From Petrolisthes cinctipes (Eukaryota; Arthropoda; Malacostraca; Decapoda; Porcellanidae): a DNA stretch of 64,000 nucleotides. Position 1 is the stretch's first letter. Each line of letters opens with the position of its first letter. The stretch covers positions 124,001-188,000 of the forward strand of contig JAWQEG010001306.1 in the NCBI GenBank assembly GCA_033782935.1, written 5' to 3'. Under the pieces are notes generated by a model. It saw nothing but the letters and a program-made list of their open reading frames with translations, searched no databases and was not told the DNA's origin. Both the position numbers and the translations under genes were made by a program. This document shows positions 11,621 to 25,835 of the stretch, piece after piece.

Positions 11621-14560
11621 TTTAATATTTTGGGGTCCCAGAAGCAATCTGTACATGCCTACTCAGTGGTAGAATATTATCAAAATATAGGCTAAAAACA
11701 TGCTCAAAATCGATATTTTAGGTGCCAAAAAGTCGATATCTCAAATTCAGTCCCAAAACACCCGAAAATTCGATATTTAGGGGTCCCAGAAGGGATCTGT
11801 ACATGCCTACTCCGTGTTAGAGTATTTTCAAAATACAGGCCAAAAACATACTGAAAATCGATCCTTTAGGTGCCGAAAAGTCGATATGTTCATGCATCTT
11901 CTGTACCCGTTTATATCTAAAATTCTGGCCCTAAACACCCGAAAATTCGATATTTTGGGGTCCCAAAAGCGATCTCTACATGCCTACTCAGTGCTAGAAT
12001 GTTTTCAAAATATAGGCTCAAAACATGCTCAAAATCGATATTTTAGGTGCCAAAAGTCGATATGTGCATGCATCTTCTGTACCCGTTTATATCTCAAATT
12101 CAGGCTCAAAACACTCGAAAATTCAATATTTTTGGGTCATAGAAGCGATCTGTACATGCCTACTCAGTGCTAGAATGTTTTCAAAATATAGGCTCAAAAC
12201 ATGCTCAAAATCGATATCTTAGGTGCCCAAAAGTCGATATGTGCATGCATCTTCTGTACTCGTTTATATCTCAAATTCAAGCTCAAAACACCCGAAAATT
12301 CGATATTTTGGGGTCCCAGAAGCGATCTGTACATGCCTACTCAGTGCTAGAATATTTTCAAAATATAGGCTCAATACATGCTAAAAATCGATATTTTAGG
12401 TGCGTAAAGGCGATATCTCAAATTCAGGCCCAAAACACACAAAAATTCGATATTTTGGGTCCAAGAAGCGATCTGTACATGCCTACTCCGTGTTAGAGTA
12501 TTATCAAAATACAGGCCCAAAACATGCTGAAAATCGATATTTTAGATGCCCAAAGTCAATATGTGCATGTATCTTCTGTAAACGTTTTTATCTCAAATTC
12601 AGGCTCAAAACACCCGAAAATTTGATATTTTGGGGTCCCAGAAGCAATCTGTACATGCCTACTCCGTGTTAGAGTATTTTCAAATATCAGGCCCAAAACA
12701 TGCTGAAAATCGATATTTTAGGTGCCCAAAGTCAATATGTGTATGCATCATCTATACTCGTTTATATCTCAAATTCAGGCTCAAATCACCCGAAAATTCG
12801 ATATTTTGGGGTCCCAGAAGCGATCTGTACATGCCTACTCAGTGCTAGAATCTTTTCAAAATATAGGCTCAAAACATGCTCAAAATCGATATTTTAGGTG
12901 CCTAAAAGTCGATATGTGCATGCATCTTCTGTACACGTTTATATCTAAAATTCAGGCTCAAAACACCCGAAAATTCGATATTTTGGGGTCCCAGAAGCGA
13001 TCTGTACATTCCTACTCAGTGCTAAAATATTTTAAAAATATAGGCTAAAAACATGCTAAAAATCGATATTTTAGGTGCGTAAAGGCGATATCTCAAATTA
13101 AGGCCTTAAACACCCGCAAATTCGATATTTAGGGGTCCCAGAAGCAATCTGTACATGCCTACTCAGTGCTAGAATATTTTCAAAATATAGACTCAAAACA
13201 TGCTAAAAATCGTTCTTTAAGGTGCCAAAAAGTCGATATCTCAAATAAAGGCCCCAAACACCCAAAAATTCGATATTTAGGGGTCCCAGAAGCGATCTAT
13301 ACATGCCTACTCAGTGCTAGAGTATTTTCAAAATATAGGCTCAAAACATGCTAAAAATCGATATTTTAGGTGCGTAAAGGCGATATCTCAAATTCAGGCC
13401 CAAAACAACCGAAAATTCGTTATTTTAGGGTCCCAAAAGCGATCTGTACATGCCTACTCCGTATTAGAGTATTTTCAAAATACAGGCACAAAACATGCTC
13501 AAAATCGATGTTTTAGGTGCCCAAAAGTCGATATGTGCATGCATCTTCAGTACCCGTTTATATCTCAAATTCAGGCTGAAAACCCCCTGAAAATTCAATA
13601 TTTTGGGGTCCCAGAAGCGATCTGTACATGCCTACTCCGTGTTAGAGCATTTAAAAAAAAAAGGCCCAAAACATGCTTAAAATCGATATATTAGATGCCC
13701 AAAGTCAATATGTGCATGTATATTCTGTACCCGTTTTTATCTCAAATTCAGGCTCAAAACACCCGAAAATTCGATATTTTGGGGTCCCAGAAGCGATCTA
13801 TACATGCCTACTCAGTGCTAGAATATTTTCAAAATATAGGCTCAAAACATGCTAAAAATCGATATTTTAGGTGCGTAAAGGCGATATCTCAAATTCAGGC
13901 CCAAAACACCCGAAAATTCGATATTTTGGGGTCCCAAAAGCGATCTGTACATGCCTACTCCGTGTTAGAGTATTTTCAAAATTCAGGCCTAAAACATGAT
14001 GAAAATCGATATTTTAGATGCCCAAAGTCAATATGTGCATGTATCTTCTGTACCCGTTTTTATCTCAAATTCAGGCTCAAAACACCCGAAAATTAATTAT
14101 TTTGGGGTCCCAGAAGCGATCTGTGCATGCCTACTCCGTGTTAGAGTATTTTCAAAATTCAGGCCCAAAACATGCTGAAAATCGATATTTTAGGTGCCTA
14201 AAAGTCGATATGTGCATGAATCTTCAGTACCCGTTTATATCTAAAATTCAGGCTCAAAACACCCGAAAATTCGATATTTTGGGGTCCCAGAAGCGATCTG
14301 TACATTCCTACTCAGTGCTAAAATATTTTCAAAATATAGGCTAAAAACATGCTAAAAATCGATATTTTAGGTGCGTAAAGGCGATATCTCAAATTCAGGC
14401 CCAAAACACCCGAAAATTCGATATTTTGGGGTCCCAGAAGCGATCTGTACATGCCTACTCAGTGCTAGAATGTTTTCAAAATATAGGCTCAAAACATGCT
14501 CAAAATCGATATTTTAGGTGCCAAAAGTCGATATGTGCATGCATCTTCTGTACTCGTTTG

Positions 14561-14639
14561 TATATCAAATTCAGGCCCTAAACAACCGAAAATTCAATAT
14601 TTTGTGCTAAAAATCTATATTTTAGGTGCCAAAAATCGA
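14561..14639 (+). repeat. Truncated monomer 1 (79 bp)
   Basis: The sequence AATATTTTGTGCTAAAAAT joins the first half directly to the distal part, so the GGGTCCC box, TGTACATGCC and the central dyad are missing (about 68 bp compared with a 148-bp monomer). A leading TATATC and one lost G are private to copies 1-3. Confidence 0.9.
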
Positions 14640-15995
14640 TATCTCAAATTAAGGCCCAAAACACCCGAAAATTCTATATTTTGGGGTCCCAGAAACGATC
14701 TGTACATGCCTACTCCGTGTTAGAGTATTTTCAAAATACAGGCCCAAAACATGCTCAAAATCGATGTTTTAGGTGCCCAAAAGTCGATATGTGCATGCAT
14801 CTTCAGTACCCGTTTTTTATCTCAAATTCAGGCTCAAAACACCCGAAAATTCGATATTTTAGGGTCCCAGAAGCGATCTGTACATGCCTACTCCATGTTA
14901 GAGTATTTTCAAAATACAGGCCCAAAACATGTTAAAAATCGATATTTTAGATGCCTAAAGTCAATATGTGCATGTATCATCTGTACCCGTTTATATCTCA
15001 AATTCAGGCTCAAAACACCCGAAAATTCAATATTTTGGGGTCCCTCGAAGCAATCTGTGCATGCCTACTTAGTGCTAGAATATTTTCAAAATATAGGCTA
15101 AAAACATGCTAAAAATCGATCTTTTAGGTGCCAAAAAGTCGATATCTCAAATTCAGGCCCAAAACACCCGAAAATTCGATATTTAGGGGTCCCAGAAGCG
15201 ATCTGTACATGCCTACTCCGTGTTAGAGTATTTTCAAAATACAGGCCCAAAACATGCTCAAAATCGATGTTTTAGGTGCCCAAAAGTCGATATGTGCATG
15301 CATCTTCTGTACCCGTTTGTATCTCAAATTCTGGCCCTAAACACCCGAAAATTCGATATTTTGGGGTCCCAGAAGCGATCTGTACATGCCTACTCCGTGT
15401 TAGAGTATTTTTAAATTTCAGGCCCAAAACATGCTGAAAATCGATATTTTTGGTGCCCAAAGTCAATATGTGTATGCATCTTCTATACTCGTTTATATCT
15501 CAAATTCAGGCTCAAAACACCCGAAAATTCGATATTTTGGGGTCCCAGAAGCGATCTGTACATGCCTACTCAGTGCTAGAATCTTTTCAAAATATAGGCG
15601 CAAAACATCCTCAAAATCGATATTTTAGGTGACTAAAAGTCGATATGTGCATGCATCTTCTGTACTCGTTTATATCTCAAATTCAGGCTCAAAACACCCG
15701 AAAATTCGATATTTTGGGGTCCCAGAAGCGATCTGTACATTCCTACTCAGTGCTAGAATATTTTCAAAATATAGGCTAAAAACATGCTAAAAATCGATAT
15801 TTTAGGTGCGTAAAGGCGATATCTCAAATTCAGGCCCAAAACACCCGAAAATTCGATATTTTGGGGTCCCAGAAGCGATCTGTACATGCCTACTCAGTGC
15901 TAGAATGTTTTCAAAATATAGGCTCAAAACATGCTCAAAATCGATATTTTAGGTGCCAAAAGTCGATATGTGCATGCATCTTCTGTACTCGTTTG

Positions 15996-16074
15996 TATAT
16001 CAAATTCAGGCCCTAAACAACCGAAAATTCAATATTTTGTGCTAAAAATCTATATTTTAGGTGCCAAAAATCGA
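15996..16074 (+). repeat. Truncated monomer 2 (79 bp)
   Basis: It is identical in form to copy 1 and lies exactly 1,435 bp downstream of it, carried by that duplication. Confidence 0.9.
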
Positions 16075-18696
16075 TATCTCAAATTAAGGCCCAAAACACC
16101 CGAAAATTCTATATTTTGGGGTCCCAGAAACGATCTGTACATGCCTACTCCGTGTTAGAGTATTTTCAAAATACAGGCCCAAAACATGCTCAAAATCGAT
16201 GTTTTAGGTGCCCAAAAGTCGATATGTGCATGCATCTTCAGTACCCGTTTTTTATCTCAAATTCAGGCTCAAAACACCCGAAAATTCGATATTTTAGGGT
16301 CCCAGAAGCGATCTGTACATGCCTACTCCATGTTAGAGTATTTTCAAAATACAGGCCCAAAACATGTTAAAAATCGATATTTTAGATGCCTAAAGTCAAT
16401 ATGTGCATGTATCATCTGTACCCGTTTATATCTCAAATTCAGGCTCAAAACACCCGAAAATTCAATATTTTGGGGTCCCTCGAAGCAATCTGTGCATGCC
16501 TACTTAGTGCTAGAATATTTTCAAAATATAGGCTAAAAACATGCTAAAAATCGATCTTTTAGGTGCCAAAAAGTCGATATCTCAAATTCAGGCCCAAAAC
16601 ACCCGAAAATTCGATATTTAGGGGTCCCAGAAGCGATCTGTACATGCCTACTCCGTGTTAGAGTATTTTCAAAATACAGGCCCAAAACATGCTCAAAATC
16701 GATGTTTTAGGTGCCCAAAAGTCGATATGTGCATGCATCTTCTGTACCCGTTTGTATCTCAAATTCTGGCCCTAAACACCCGAAAATTCGATATTTTGGG
16801 GTCCCAGAAGCGATCTGTACATGCCTACTCCGTGTTAGAGTATTTTTAAATTTCAGGCCCAAAACATGCTGAAAATCGATATTTTTGGTGCCCAAAGTCA
16901 ATATGTGTATGCATCTTCTATACTCGTTTATATCTCAAATTCAGGCTCAAAACACCCGAAAATTCGATATTTTGGGGTCCCAGAAGCGATCTGTACATGC
17001 CTACTCAGTGCTAGAATCTTTTCAAAATATAGGCGCAAAACATCCTCAAAATCGATATTTTAGGTGACTAAAAGTCGATATGTGCATGCATCTTCTGTAC
17101 TCGTTTATATCTCAAATTCAGGCTCAAAACACCCGAAAATTCGATATTTTGGGGTCCCAGAAGCGATCTGTACATTCCTACTCAGTGCTAGAATATTTTC
17201 AAAATATAGGCTAAAAACATGCTAAAAATCGATATTTTAGGTGCGTAAAGGCGATACCTCAAATTAAGGCCCAAAACACCCGCAAATTCGATATTTAGGG
17301 GTCCCAGAAGCAATCTGTACATGCCTACTCAGTGCTAGAATATTTTCAAAATATAGGCTCAAAACATGCTAAAAATCGTTATTTAAGGTGCCAAAAAGTC
17401 GATATCTCAAATTAAGGCCCAAAACACCTGAAAATTCGATATTTAGGGGTCCCAGAAGCGATCTATACATGCCTACTCAGTGCTAGAATATTTTCAAAAT
17501 ATAGGCTCAAAACATGCTAAAAATCGATATTTTAGGTTCGTAAAGGCGATATCTCAAATTCAGGCCCAAAACACCCGAAAATTCGATATTTTGGGGTCCC
17601 AAAAGCGATCTGTACATGCCTACTCCGTGTTAGAGTATTTTCAAAATTCAGGCCCAAAAAATGATGAAAATCGATATTTTAGATGCCCAAAGTCAAAGTG
17701 TGCATGTGTATTCTGTACCCGTTTTTATCTTAAATTCAGGCTCAAAACACCCGAAAATTAATTATTTTGGGGTCCCAGAAGCGATCTGTACATGCCTACT
17801 CCGTGTTAGAGTATTTTCAAAATTCAGGCCCAAAACAAGCTGAAAATCGAAATTTTAGGTGCCCAAAGTCAATATGTGTATGCATCTTCTATACTCGTTT
17901 ATATCTCAAATTCAGGCTCAAAACACCCGAAAATTCGATATTTTAAGGTCCCAGAAGCGATCTGTACATGCCTACTCAGTGCTAGAATCTTTTCAAAATA
18001 TAGGCTCAAAACATGCTCAAAATCGATATTTTAGGTGCCTAAAAGTCGATATGTGCATGCATCTTCTGTACTCGTTTATATTTCAAATTCAGGCTCAAAA
18101 TACCCGAAAATTCGATATTTTGGGGTCCCAGAAGCGATCTGTACATTCCTACTCAGTGCTAGAATATTTTCAAAATATAGGCTAAAAACATGCTAAAAAT
18201 CGATATTTTAGGTGCGTAAAGGCGATATCTCAAATTAAGGCCCAAAACACCCGAAAATTCGATATTTAGGGGTCCCAGAAGCAATCTGTACATGCCTACT
18301 CAGTGCTAGAATATTTTCAAAATATAGGCTAAAAACATGCTAAAAATCGTTCTTTAAGGTGCCAAAAAGTCGATATCTCAAATAAAGGCCCAAAACACCC
18401 GAAAATTCGATATTTTGGGGTCCCAGAAGCGATCTGTACATTCCTACTCAGTGCTAGAATATTTTCAAAATATAGGCTAAAAACATGCTAAAAATCGATA
18501 TTTTAGGTGCGTAAAGGCGATATCTCAAATTCAGGCCCAAAACACCCGAAAATTCGATATTTTGGGGTCCCAGAAGCGATCTGTACATGCCTACTCAGTG
18601 CTAGAATGTTTTCAAAATATAGGCTCAAAACATGCTCAAAATCGATATTTTAGGTGCCAAAAGTCGATATGTGCATGCATCTTCTGTACTCGTTTG

Positions 18697-18775
18697 TATA
18701 TCAAATTCAGGCCCTAAACAACCGAAAATTCAATATTTTGTGCTAAAAATCTATATTTTAGGTGCCAAAAATCGA
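18697..18775 (+). repeat. Truncated monomer 3 (79 bp)
   Basis: It lies 2,701 bp after copy 2 and keeps the TATATC and 79-bp markers. It marks the left edge of the 7,060-bp duplication. Confidence 0.9.
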
Positions 18776-19959
18776 TATCTCAAATTAAGGCCCAAAACAC
18801 CCGAAAATTCTATATTTTGGGGTCCCAGAAACGATCTGTACATGCCTACTCCGTGTTAGAGTATTTTCAAAATACAGGCCCAAAACATGCTCAAAATCGA
18901 TGTTTTAGGTGCCCAAAAGTCGATATGTGCATGCATCTTCAGTACCCGTTTTTTATCTCAAATTCAGGCTCAAAACACCCGAAAATTCGATATTTTAGGG
19001 TCCCAGAAGCGATCTGTACATGCCTACTCCATGTTAGAGTATTTTCAAAATACAGGCCCAAAACATGTTAAAAATCGATATTTTAGATGCCTAAAGTCAA
19101 TATGTGCATGTATCATCTGTACCCGTTTATATCTCAAATTCAGGCTCAAAACACCCGAAAATTCAATATTTTGGGGTCCCTCGAAGCAATCTGTGCATGC
19201 CTACTTAGTGCTAGAATATTTTCAAAATATAGGCTAAAAACATGCTAAAAATCGATCTTTTAGGTGCCAAAAAGTCGATATCTCAAATTCAGGCCCAAAA
19301 CACCCGAAAATTCGATATTTAGGGGTCCCAGAAGCGATCTGTACATGCCTACTCCGTGTTAGAGTATTTTCAAAATACAGGCCCAAAACATGCTCAAAAT
19401 CGATGTTTTAGGTGCCCAAAAGTCGATATGTGCATGCATCTTCTGTACCCGTTTGTATCTCAAATTCTGGCCCTAAACACCCGAAAATTCGATATTTTGG
19501 GGTCCCAGAAGCGATCTGTACATGCCTACTCCGTGTTAGAGTATTTTTAAATTTCAGGCCCAAAACATGCTGAAAATCGATATTTTTGGTGCCCAAAGTC
19601 AATATGTGTATGCATCTTCTATACTCGTTTATATCTCAAATTCAGGCTCAAAACACCCGAAAATTCGATATTTTGGGGTCCCAGAAGCGATCTGTACATG
19701 CCTACTCAGTGCTAGAATCTTTTCAAAATATAGGCGCAAAACATCCTCAAAATCGATATTTTAGGTGACTAAAAGTCGATATGTGCATGCATCTTCTGTA
19801 CTCGTTTATATCTCAAATTCAGGCTCAAAACACCCGAAAATTCGATATTTTGGGGTCCCAGAAGCGATCTGTACATTCCTACTCAGTGCTAGAATATTTT
19901 CAAAATATAGGCTAAAAACATGCTAAAAATCGATATTTTAGGTGCGTAAAGGCGATACC

Positions 19960-22900
19960 TCAAATTAAGGCCCAAAACACCCGCAAATTCGATATTTAGG
20001 GGTCCCAGAAGCAATCTGTACATGCCTACTCAGTGCTAGAATATTTTCAAAATATAGGCTCAAAACATGCTAAAAATCGTTATTTAAGGTGCCAAAAAGT
20101 CGATATCTCAAATTAAGGCCCAAAACACCTGAAAATTCGATATTTAGGGGTCCCAGAAGCGATCTATACATGCCTACTCAGTGCTAGAATATTTTCAAAA
20201 TATAGGCTCAAAACATGCTAAAAATCGATATTTTAGGTTCGTAAAGGCGATATCTCAAATTCAGGCCCAAAACACCCGAAAATTCGATATTTTGGGGTCC
20301 CAAAAGCGATCTGTACATGCCTACTCCGTGTTAGAGTATTTTCAAAATTCAGGCCCAAAAAATGATGAAAATCGATATTTTAGATGCCCAAAGTCAAAGT
20401 GTGCATGTGTATTCTGTACCCGTTTTTATCTTAAATTCAGGCTCAAAACACCCGAAAATTAATTATTTTGGGGTCCCAGAAGTGATCTGTACATGCCTAC
20501 TCCGTGTTAGAGTATTTTCAAAATTCAGGCCCAAAACAAGCTGAAAATCGAAATTTTAGGTGCCCAAAGTCAATATGTGTATGCATCTTCTATACTCGTT
20601 TATATCTCAAATTCAGGCTCAAAACACCCGAAAATTCGATATTTTAAGGTCCCAGAAGCGATCTGTACATGCCTACTCAGTGCTAGAATCTTTTCAAAAT
20701 ATAGGCTCAAAACATGCTCAAAATCGATATTTTAGGTGCCTAAAAGTCGATATGTGCATGCATCTTCTGTACTCGTTTATATTTCAAATTCAGGCTCAAA
20801 ATACCCGAAAATTCGATATTTTGGGGTCCCAGAAGCGATCTGTACATTCCTACTCAGTGCTAGAATATTTTCAAAATATAGGCTAAAAACATGCTAAAAA
20901 TCGATATTTTAGGTGCGTAAAGGCGATATCTCAAATTAAGGCCCAAAACACCCGAAAATTCGATATTTAGGGGTCCCAGAAGCAATCTGTACATGCCTAC
21001 TCAGTGCTAGAATATTTTCAAAATATAGGCTAAAAACATGCTAAAAATCGTTCTTTAAGGTGCCAAAAAGTCGATATCTCAAATAAAGGCCCAAAACACC
21101 CGAAAATTCGATATTTAGGGGTCCCAGAAGCGAGCTATACATGCCTACTCAGTGCTAGAATATTTTCAAAATATAGGCTCAAAACATGCTAAAATTCGAT
21201 ATTTTAGGTGCGTAAAGGCGATATCTCAAATTCAGGCCCAAAACACCCGAAAATTCGATATTTTGGGGTCCCAAAAGCGATCTGTACATGCCTACTCCGT
21301 GTTAGAGTATTTTCAAAATACAGGCCCAAAACATGTTCAAAATCGATGTTTTAGGTGCCCAAAAGTCGATATGTGCATGCATCTTCAGTACCCGTTTATA
21401 TCTCAAATTCAGGCTGAAAACACCCGAAAATTCGATATTTTGGGGTCCCAGAAGCGATCTGTACATGCCTACTCCGTGTTAGAGCATTTTCAAAAAAAAG
21501 GCCCAAAACATGCTTAAAATCGATATTTTAGATGCCCAAAGTCAATATGTGCATGTATCTTCTGTACCCGTTTATATCTCAAATTCAGGCTCAAAACACC
21601 CGAAAATTCAATATTTTGGGGTCCCAGAAGCGATCTGTACATGCCTACTCAGTGCTAGAATATTTTCAAAATATAGGCTCAAAACATGCTAAAAATCGAT
21701 ATTTTAGGTGCGTAAAGGCGATATTTCAAATTCAGGCCGAAAACACCCGAAAATTCGAAATTATGGGGTCCCAGAAGCGATCTGTACATGCCTACTCCGT
21801 GTTAGAGTATTTTCAAAATATAGGCCCAAAACATGCTGAAAATTGATATTTTAGGTGCCCAAAGTCAATATGTGTATGCATCTTCTATACTCGTTTATAT
21901 CTCAAATTCAGGCTCAAAACACCAGAAAATTCGATATTTTAAGGTCCCAGAAGCGATCTGTACATGCCTACTCAGTGCTAGAATCTTTTCAAAATATAGG
22001 CTCAAAACATGCTCAAAATCGATATTTTAGGTGCCTAAAAGTCGATATGTGCATGCATCTTCTGTACTCGTTTATATCTCAAATTCAGGCTCAAAACACC
22101 CGAAAATTCGATATTTTGGGGTCCCAGAAGCGATCTGTACATTCCTACTCAGTGCTAGAATATTTTCAAAATATAGGCTAAAAACATGCTAAAAATCAAT
22201 ATTTTAGGTGCGTAAAGGCGATATCTCAAATTAAGGCCCAAAACACCCGAAAATTCGATATTTAGGGGTCCCAGAAGCAATCTGTACATGCCTACTCAGT
22301 GCTAGAATATTTTCAAAATATAGACTCAAAACATGCTAAAAATCGTTCTTTAAGGTGCCAAAAAGTCGATATCTCAAATAAAGGACCAAAACACCCGAAA
22401 ATTCGATATTTAGGGGTCCAAGAAGCGATCTATACATGCCTACTCAGTGCTAGAATATTTTCAAAATATAGGCTCAAAACATGCTAAAAATCGATATTTT
22501 AGGTGCGTAAAGGCGATATCTCAAATTAAGGCCCAAAACACCCGCAAATTCGATATTTAGGTGTCCCAGAAGCAATCTGTACATGCCTACTCAGTGCTAG
22601 AATATTTTCAAAATATAGGCTCAAAACATGCTAAAAATCGTTATTTAAGGTGCCAAAAAGTCGATATCTCAAATTAAGGCCCAAAACACCTGAAAATTCG
22701 ATATTTAGGGGTCCCAGAAGCGATCTATACATGCCTACTCAGTGATAGAATATTTTCAAAATATAGGCTCAAAACATGCTAAAAATCGATATTTTAGGTT
22801 CGTAAAGGCGATATCTCAAATTCAGGCCCAAAACACCCGAAAATTCGATATTTTGGGGTCCCAAAAGCGATCTGTACATGCCTACTCCGTGTTAGAGTAT

Positions 22901-25081
22901 TTTCAAAATTCAGGCCCAAAAAATGATGAAAATCGATATTTTAGATGCCCAAAGTCAAAGTGTGCATGTGTATTCTGTACCCGTTTTTATCTTAAATTCA
23001 GGCTCAAAACACCCGAAAATTAATTATTTTGGGGTCCCAGAAGCGATCTGTACATGCCTACTCCGTGTTAGAGTATTTTCAAAATTCAGGCCCAAAACAA
23101 GCTGAAAATCGAAATTTTAGGTGCCCAAAGTCAATATGTGTATGCATCTTCTATACTCGTTTATATCTCAAATTCAGGCTCAAAACACCCGAAAATTCGA
23201 TATTTTAAGGTCCCAGAAGCGATCTGTACATGCCTACTCAGTGCTAGAATCTTTTCAAAATATAGGCTCAAAACATGCTCAAAATCGATATTTTAGGTGC
23301 CTAAAAGTCGATATGTGCATGCATCTTCTGTACTCGTTTATATTTCAAATTCAGGCTCAAAATACCCGAAAATTCGATATTTTGGGGTCCCAGAAGCGAT
23401 CTGTACATTCCTACTCAGTGCTAGAATATTTTCAAAATATAGGCTAAAAACATGCTAAAAATCGATATTTTAGGTGCGTAAAGGCGATATCTCAAATTAA
23501 GGCCCAAAACACCCGAAAATTCGATATTTAGGGGTCTCAGAAGCAATCTGTACATGCCTACTCAGTGCTAGAATATTTTCAAAATATAGGCTAAAAACAT
23601 GCTAAAAATCGTTCTTTAAGGTGCCAAAAAGTCGATATCTCAAATAAAGGCCCAAAACACCCGAAAATTCGATATTTAGGGGTCCCAGAAGCGAGCTATA
23701 CATGCCTACTCAGTGCTAGAATATTTTCAAAATATAGGCTCAAAACATGCTAAAATTCGATATATTAGGTGCGTAAAGGCGATATCTCAAATTCAGGCCC
23801 AAAACACCCGAAAATTCGATATTTTGGGGTCCCAAAAGCGATCTGTACATGCCTACTCCGTGTTAGAGTATTTTCAAAATACAGGCCCAAAACATGTTCA
23901 AAATCGATGTTTTAGGTGCCCAAAAGTCGATATGTGCATGCATCTTCAGTACCCGTTTATATCTCAAATTCAGGCTGAAAACACCCGAAAATTCGATATT
24001 TTGGGGTCCCAGAAGCGATCTGTACATGCCTACTCCGTGTTAGAGCATTTTCAAAAAAAAGGCCCAAAACATGCTTAAAATCGATATTTTAGATGCCCAA
24101 AGTCAATATGTGCATGTATCTTCTGTACCCGTTTATATCTCAAATTCAGGCTCAAAACACCCGAAAATTCAATATTTTGGGGTCCCAGAAGCGATCTGTA
24201 CATGCCTACTCAGTGCTAGAATATTTTCAAAATATAGGCTCAAAACATGCTAAAAATCGATATTTTAGGTGCGTAAAGGCGATATTTCAAATTCAGGCCG
24301 AAAACACCCGAAAATTCGAAATTATGGGGTCCCAGAAGCGATCTGTACATGCCTACTCCGTGTTAGAGTATTTTCAAAATATAGGCCCAAAACATGCTGA
24401 AAATTGATATTTTAGGTGCCCAAAGTCAATATGTGTATGCATCTTCTATACTCGTTTATATCTCAAATTCAGGCTCAAAACACCCGAAAATTCGATATTT
24501 TAAGGTAACAGAAGCGATCTGTACATGCCTACTCAGTGCTAGAATCTTTTCAAAATATAGGCTCAAAACATGCTCAAAATCGATATTTTAGGTGCCTAAA
24601 AGTCGATATGTGCATGCATCTTCTGTACTCGTTTATATCTCAAATTCAGGCTCAAAACACCCGAAAATTCGATATTTTGGGGTCCCAGAAGCGATCTGTA
24701 CATTCCTACTCAGTGCTAGAATATTTTCAAAATATAGGCTAAAAACATGCTAAAAATCAATATTTTAGGTGCGTAAAGGCGATATCTCAAATTAAGGCCC
24801 AAAACACCCGAAAATTCGATATTTAGGGGTCCCAGAAGCAATCTGTACATGCCTACTCAGTGCTAGAATATTTTCAAAATATAGACTCAAAACATGCTAA
24901 AAATCGTTCTTTAAGGTGCCAAAAAGTCGATATCTCAAATAAAGGACCAAAACACCCGAAAATTCGATATTTAGGGGTCCAAGAAGCGATCTATACATGC
25001 CTACTCAATGCTAGAATATTTTCAAAATATAGGCTCAAAACATGCTAAAAATCGATATTTTAGGTGCGTAAAGGCGATATC
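19960..25081 (+). repeat. 2,561-bp tandem duplication nested in the 7,060-bp unit
   Basis: Copies lie at about 19960-22520 and 22521-25081, and again at +7,060 bp. Unlike the outer copies, these differ by several bases, for example GTGCTAGAAT against GTGATAGAAT, TATTTTAGG against TATATTAGG, and ACACCAGAAA against ACACCCGAAA. The 2,561-bp duplication therefore came before the 7,060-bp one. Confidence 0.85.
21492..21499 (+). repeat. A-tract variant of the central dyad (8 A)
   Basis: GAGCATTTTCAAAAAAAAGG keeps the left arm nearly intact and loses the right arm. Copies occur at 24053-24060, 28552-28559 and 31113-31120, as expected from the 2,561-bp and 7,060-bp duplications. It may be an intermediate toward, or a relative of, the 10-A form. 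Confidence 0.87.
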
Positions 25082-25755
25082 TCAAATTCAGGCCCAAAAC
25101 ACCCGAAAATTCGATATTTTGGGGTCCCAAAAGCGATCTGTACATGCCTACTCCGTGTTAGAGTATTTTCAAAATACAGGCCCAAAATATGCTTAAAATC
25201 GATATTTTAGATGCCCAAAGTCAATATGTGCATGTATCTTCTGTACCCGTTTATATCTCAAATTCATTCTCAAAACACCCGAAAATTCAATATTTTGGGG
25301 TCCCAGAATTAATCTGAACATGCCTACTCAGTGGTAGAATATTATCAAAATATAGGCTAAAAACATGCTCAAAATCGATATTTTAGGTTCCAAAAAGTCG
25401 ATATCTCAAATTCAGTCCCAAAACACCCGAAAATTCGATATTTAGGGGTCCCAGAAGGGATCTGTACATGCCTACTCCGTGTTAGAGTATTTTCAAAATA
25501 CAGGCCAAAAACATACTGAAAATCGATCCTTTAGGTGCCGAAAAGTCGATATGTGCATGCATCTTCTGTACCCGTTTATATCTCAAATTCTGGCCCTAAA
25601 CACCCGAAAATTCAATATTTTGGGGTCCCAGAAGCGATCTGTACATGCCTACTCAGTGCTAGAATATTTTCAAAATATAGGCTCAAAACATGCTCAAAAT
25701 CGATATTTTAGGTGCCCAAAAGTCGATATGTGCATGCATCTTCTGTACTCGTTTA

Positions 25756-25835
25756 TATCTCAAATTCAGGCCCTAAACACCCGAAAATTCAATATTTTGT
25801 GCTAAAAATCTATATTTTAGGTGCCAAAAAGTCGA
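25756..25835 (+). repeat. Truncated monomer 4 (80 bp)
   Basis: It has the same junction as the others but reads TATCTC, CCCTAAACACCC and AAAAAGTCGAT, a different lineage from copies 1-3. It sits at the junction of the two 7,060-bp copies. Confidence 0.9.

Larger units (their letters stand above)
14330..17199 (+). repeat. 1,435-bp tandem duplication (two copies)
   Basis: Copies lie at about 14330-15764 and 15765-17199. Each holds one 79-bp truncated monomer and the ACCCGTTTTTTATCTC variant. The match ends near 17254, where GATATCTC becomes GATACCTC. I saw no differences within the matched part. Confidence 0.85.
15700..21115 (+). repeat. 2,701-bp tandem duplication (two copies)
   Basis: Copy one is about 15700-18414 and copy two about 18401-21115; the exact junction is ambiguous within shared sequence. 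Private variants such as GGTTCGTAAAGGCG (about 17536 and 20237) and CAAAGTGTGCATGTGTATTC recur at this spacing. One difference is AGAAGCGATC against AGAAGTGATC (about 17780 and 20480). The unit includes most of the second copy of the 1,435-bp repeat, so it is a larger nested event. Confidence 0.85.
18776..25835 (+). repeat. 7,060-bp duplication, copy one
   Basis: This block runs from just after one truncated monomer to the end of the next. It contains two internal copies of a 2,561-bp repeat. All distinctive variants I checked recur 7,060 bp downstream, including rare ones such as GGGTCTCAGAAGC, TTTTAAGGTAACAG and AGTGATAGAATATT. I noticed no difference between copies. Confidence 0.88.
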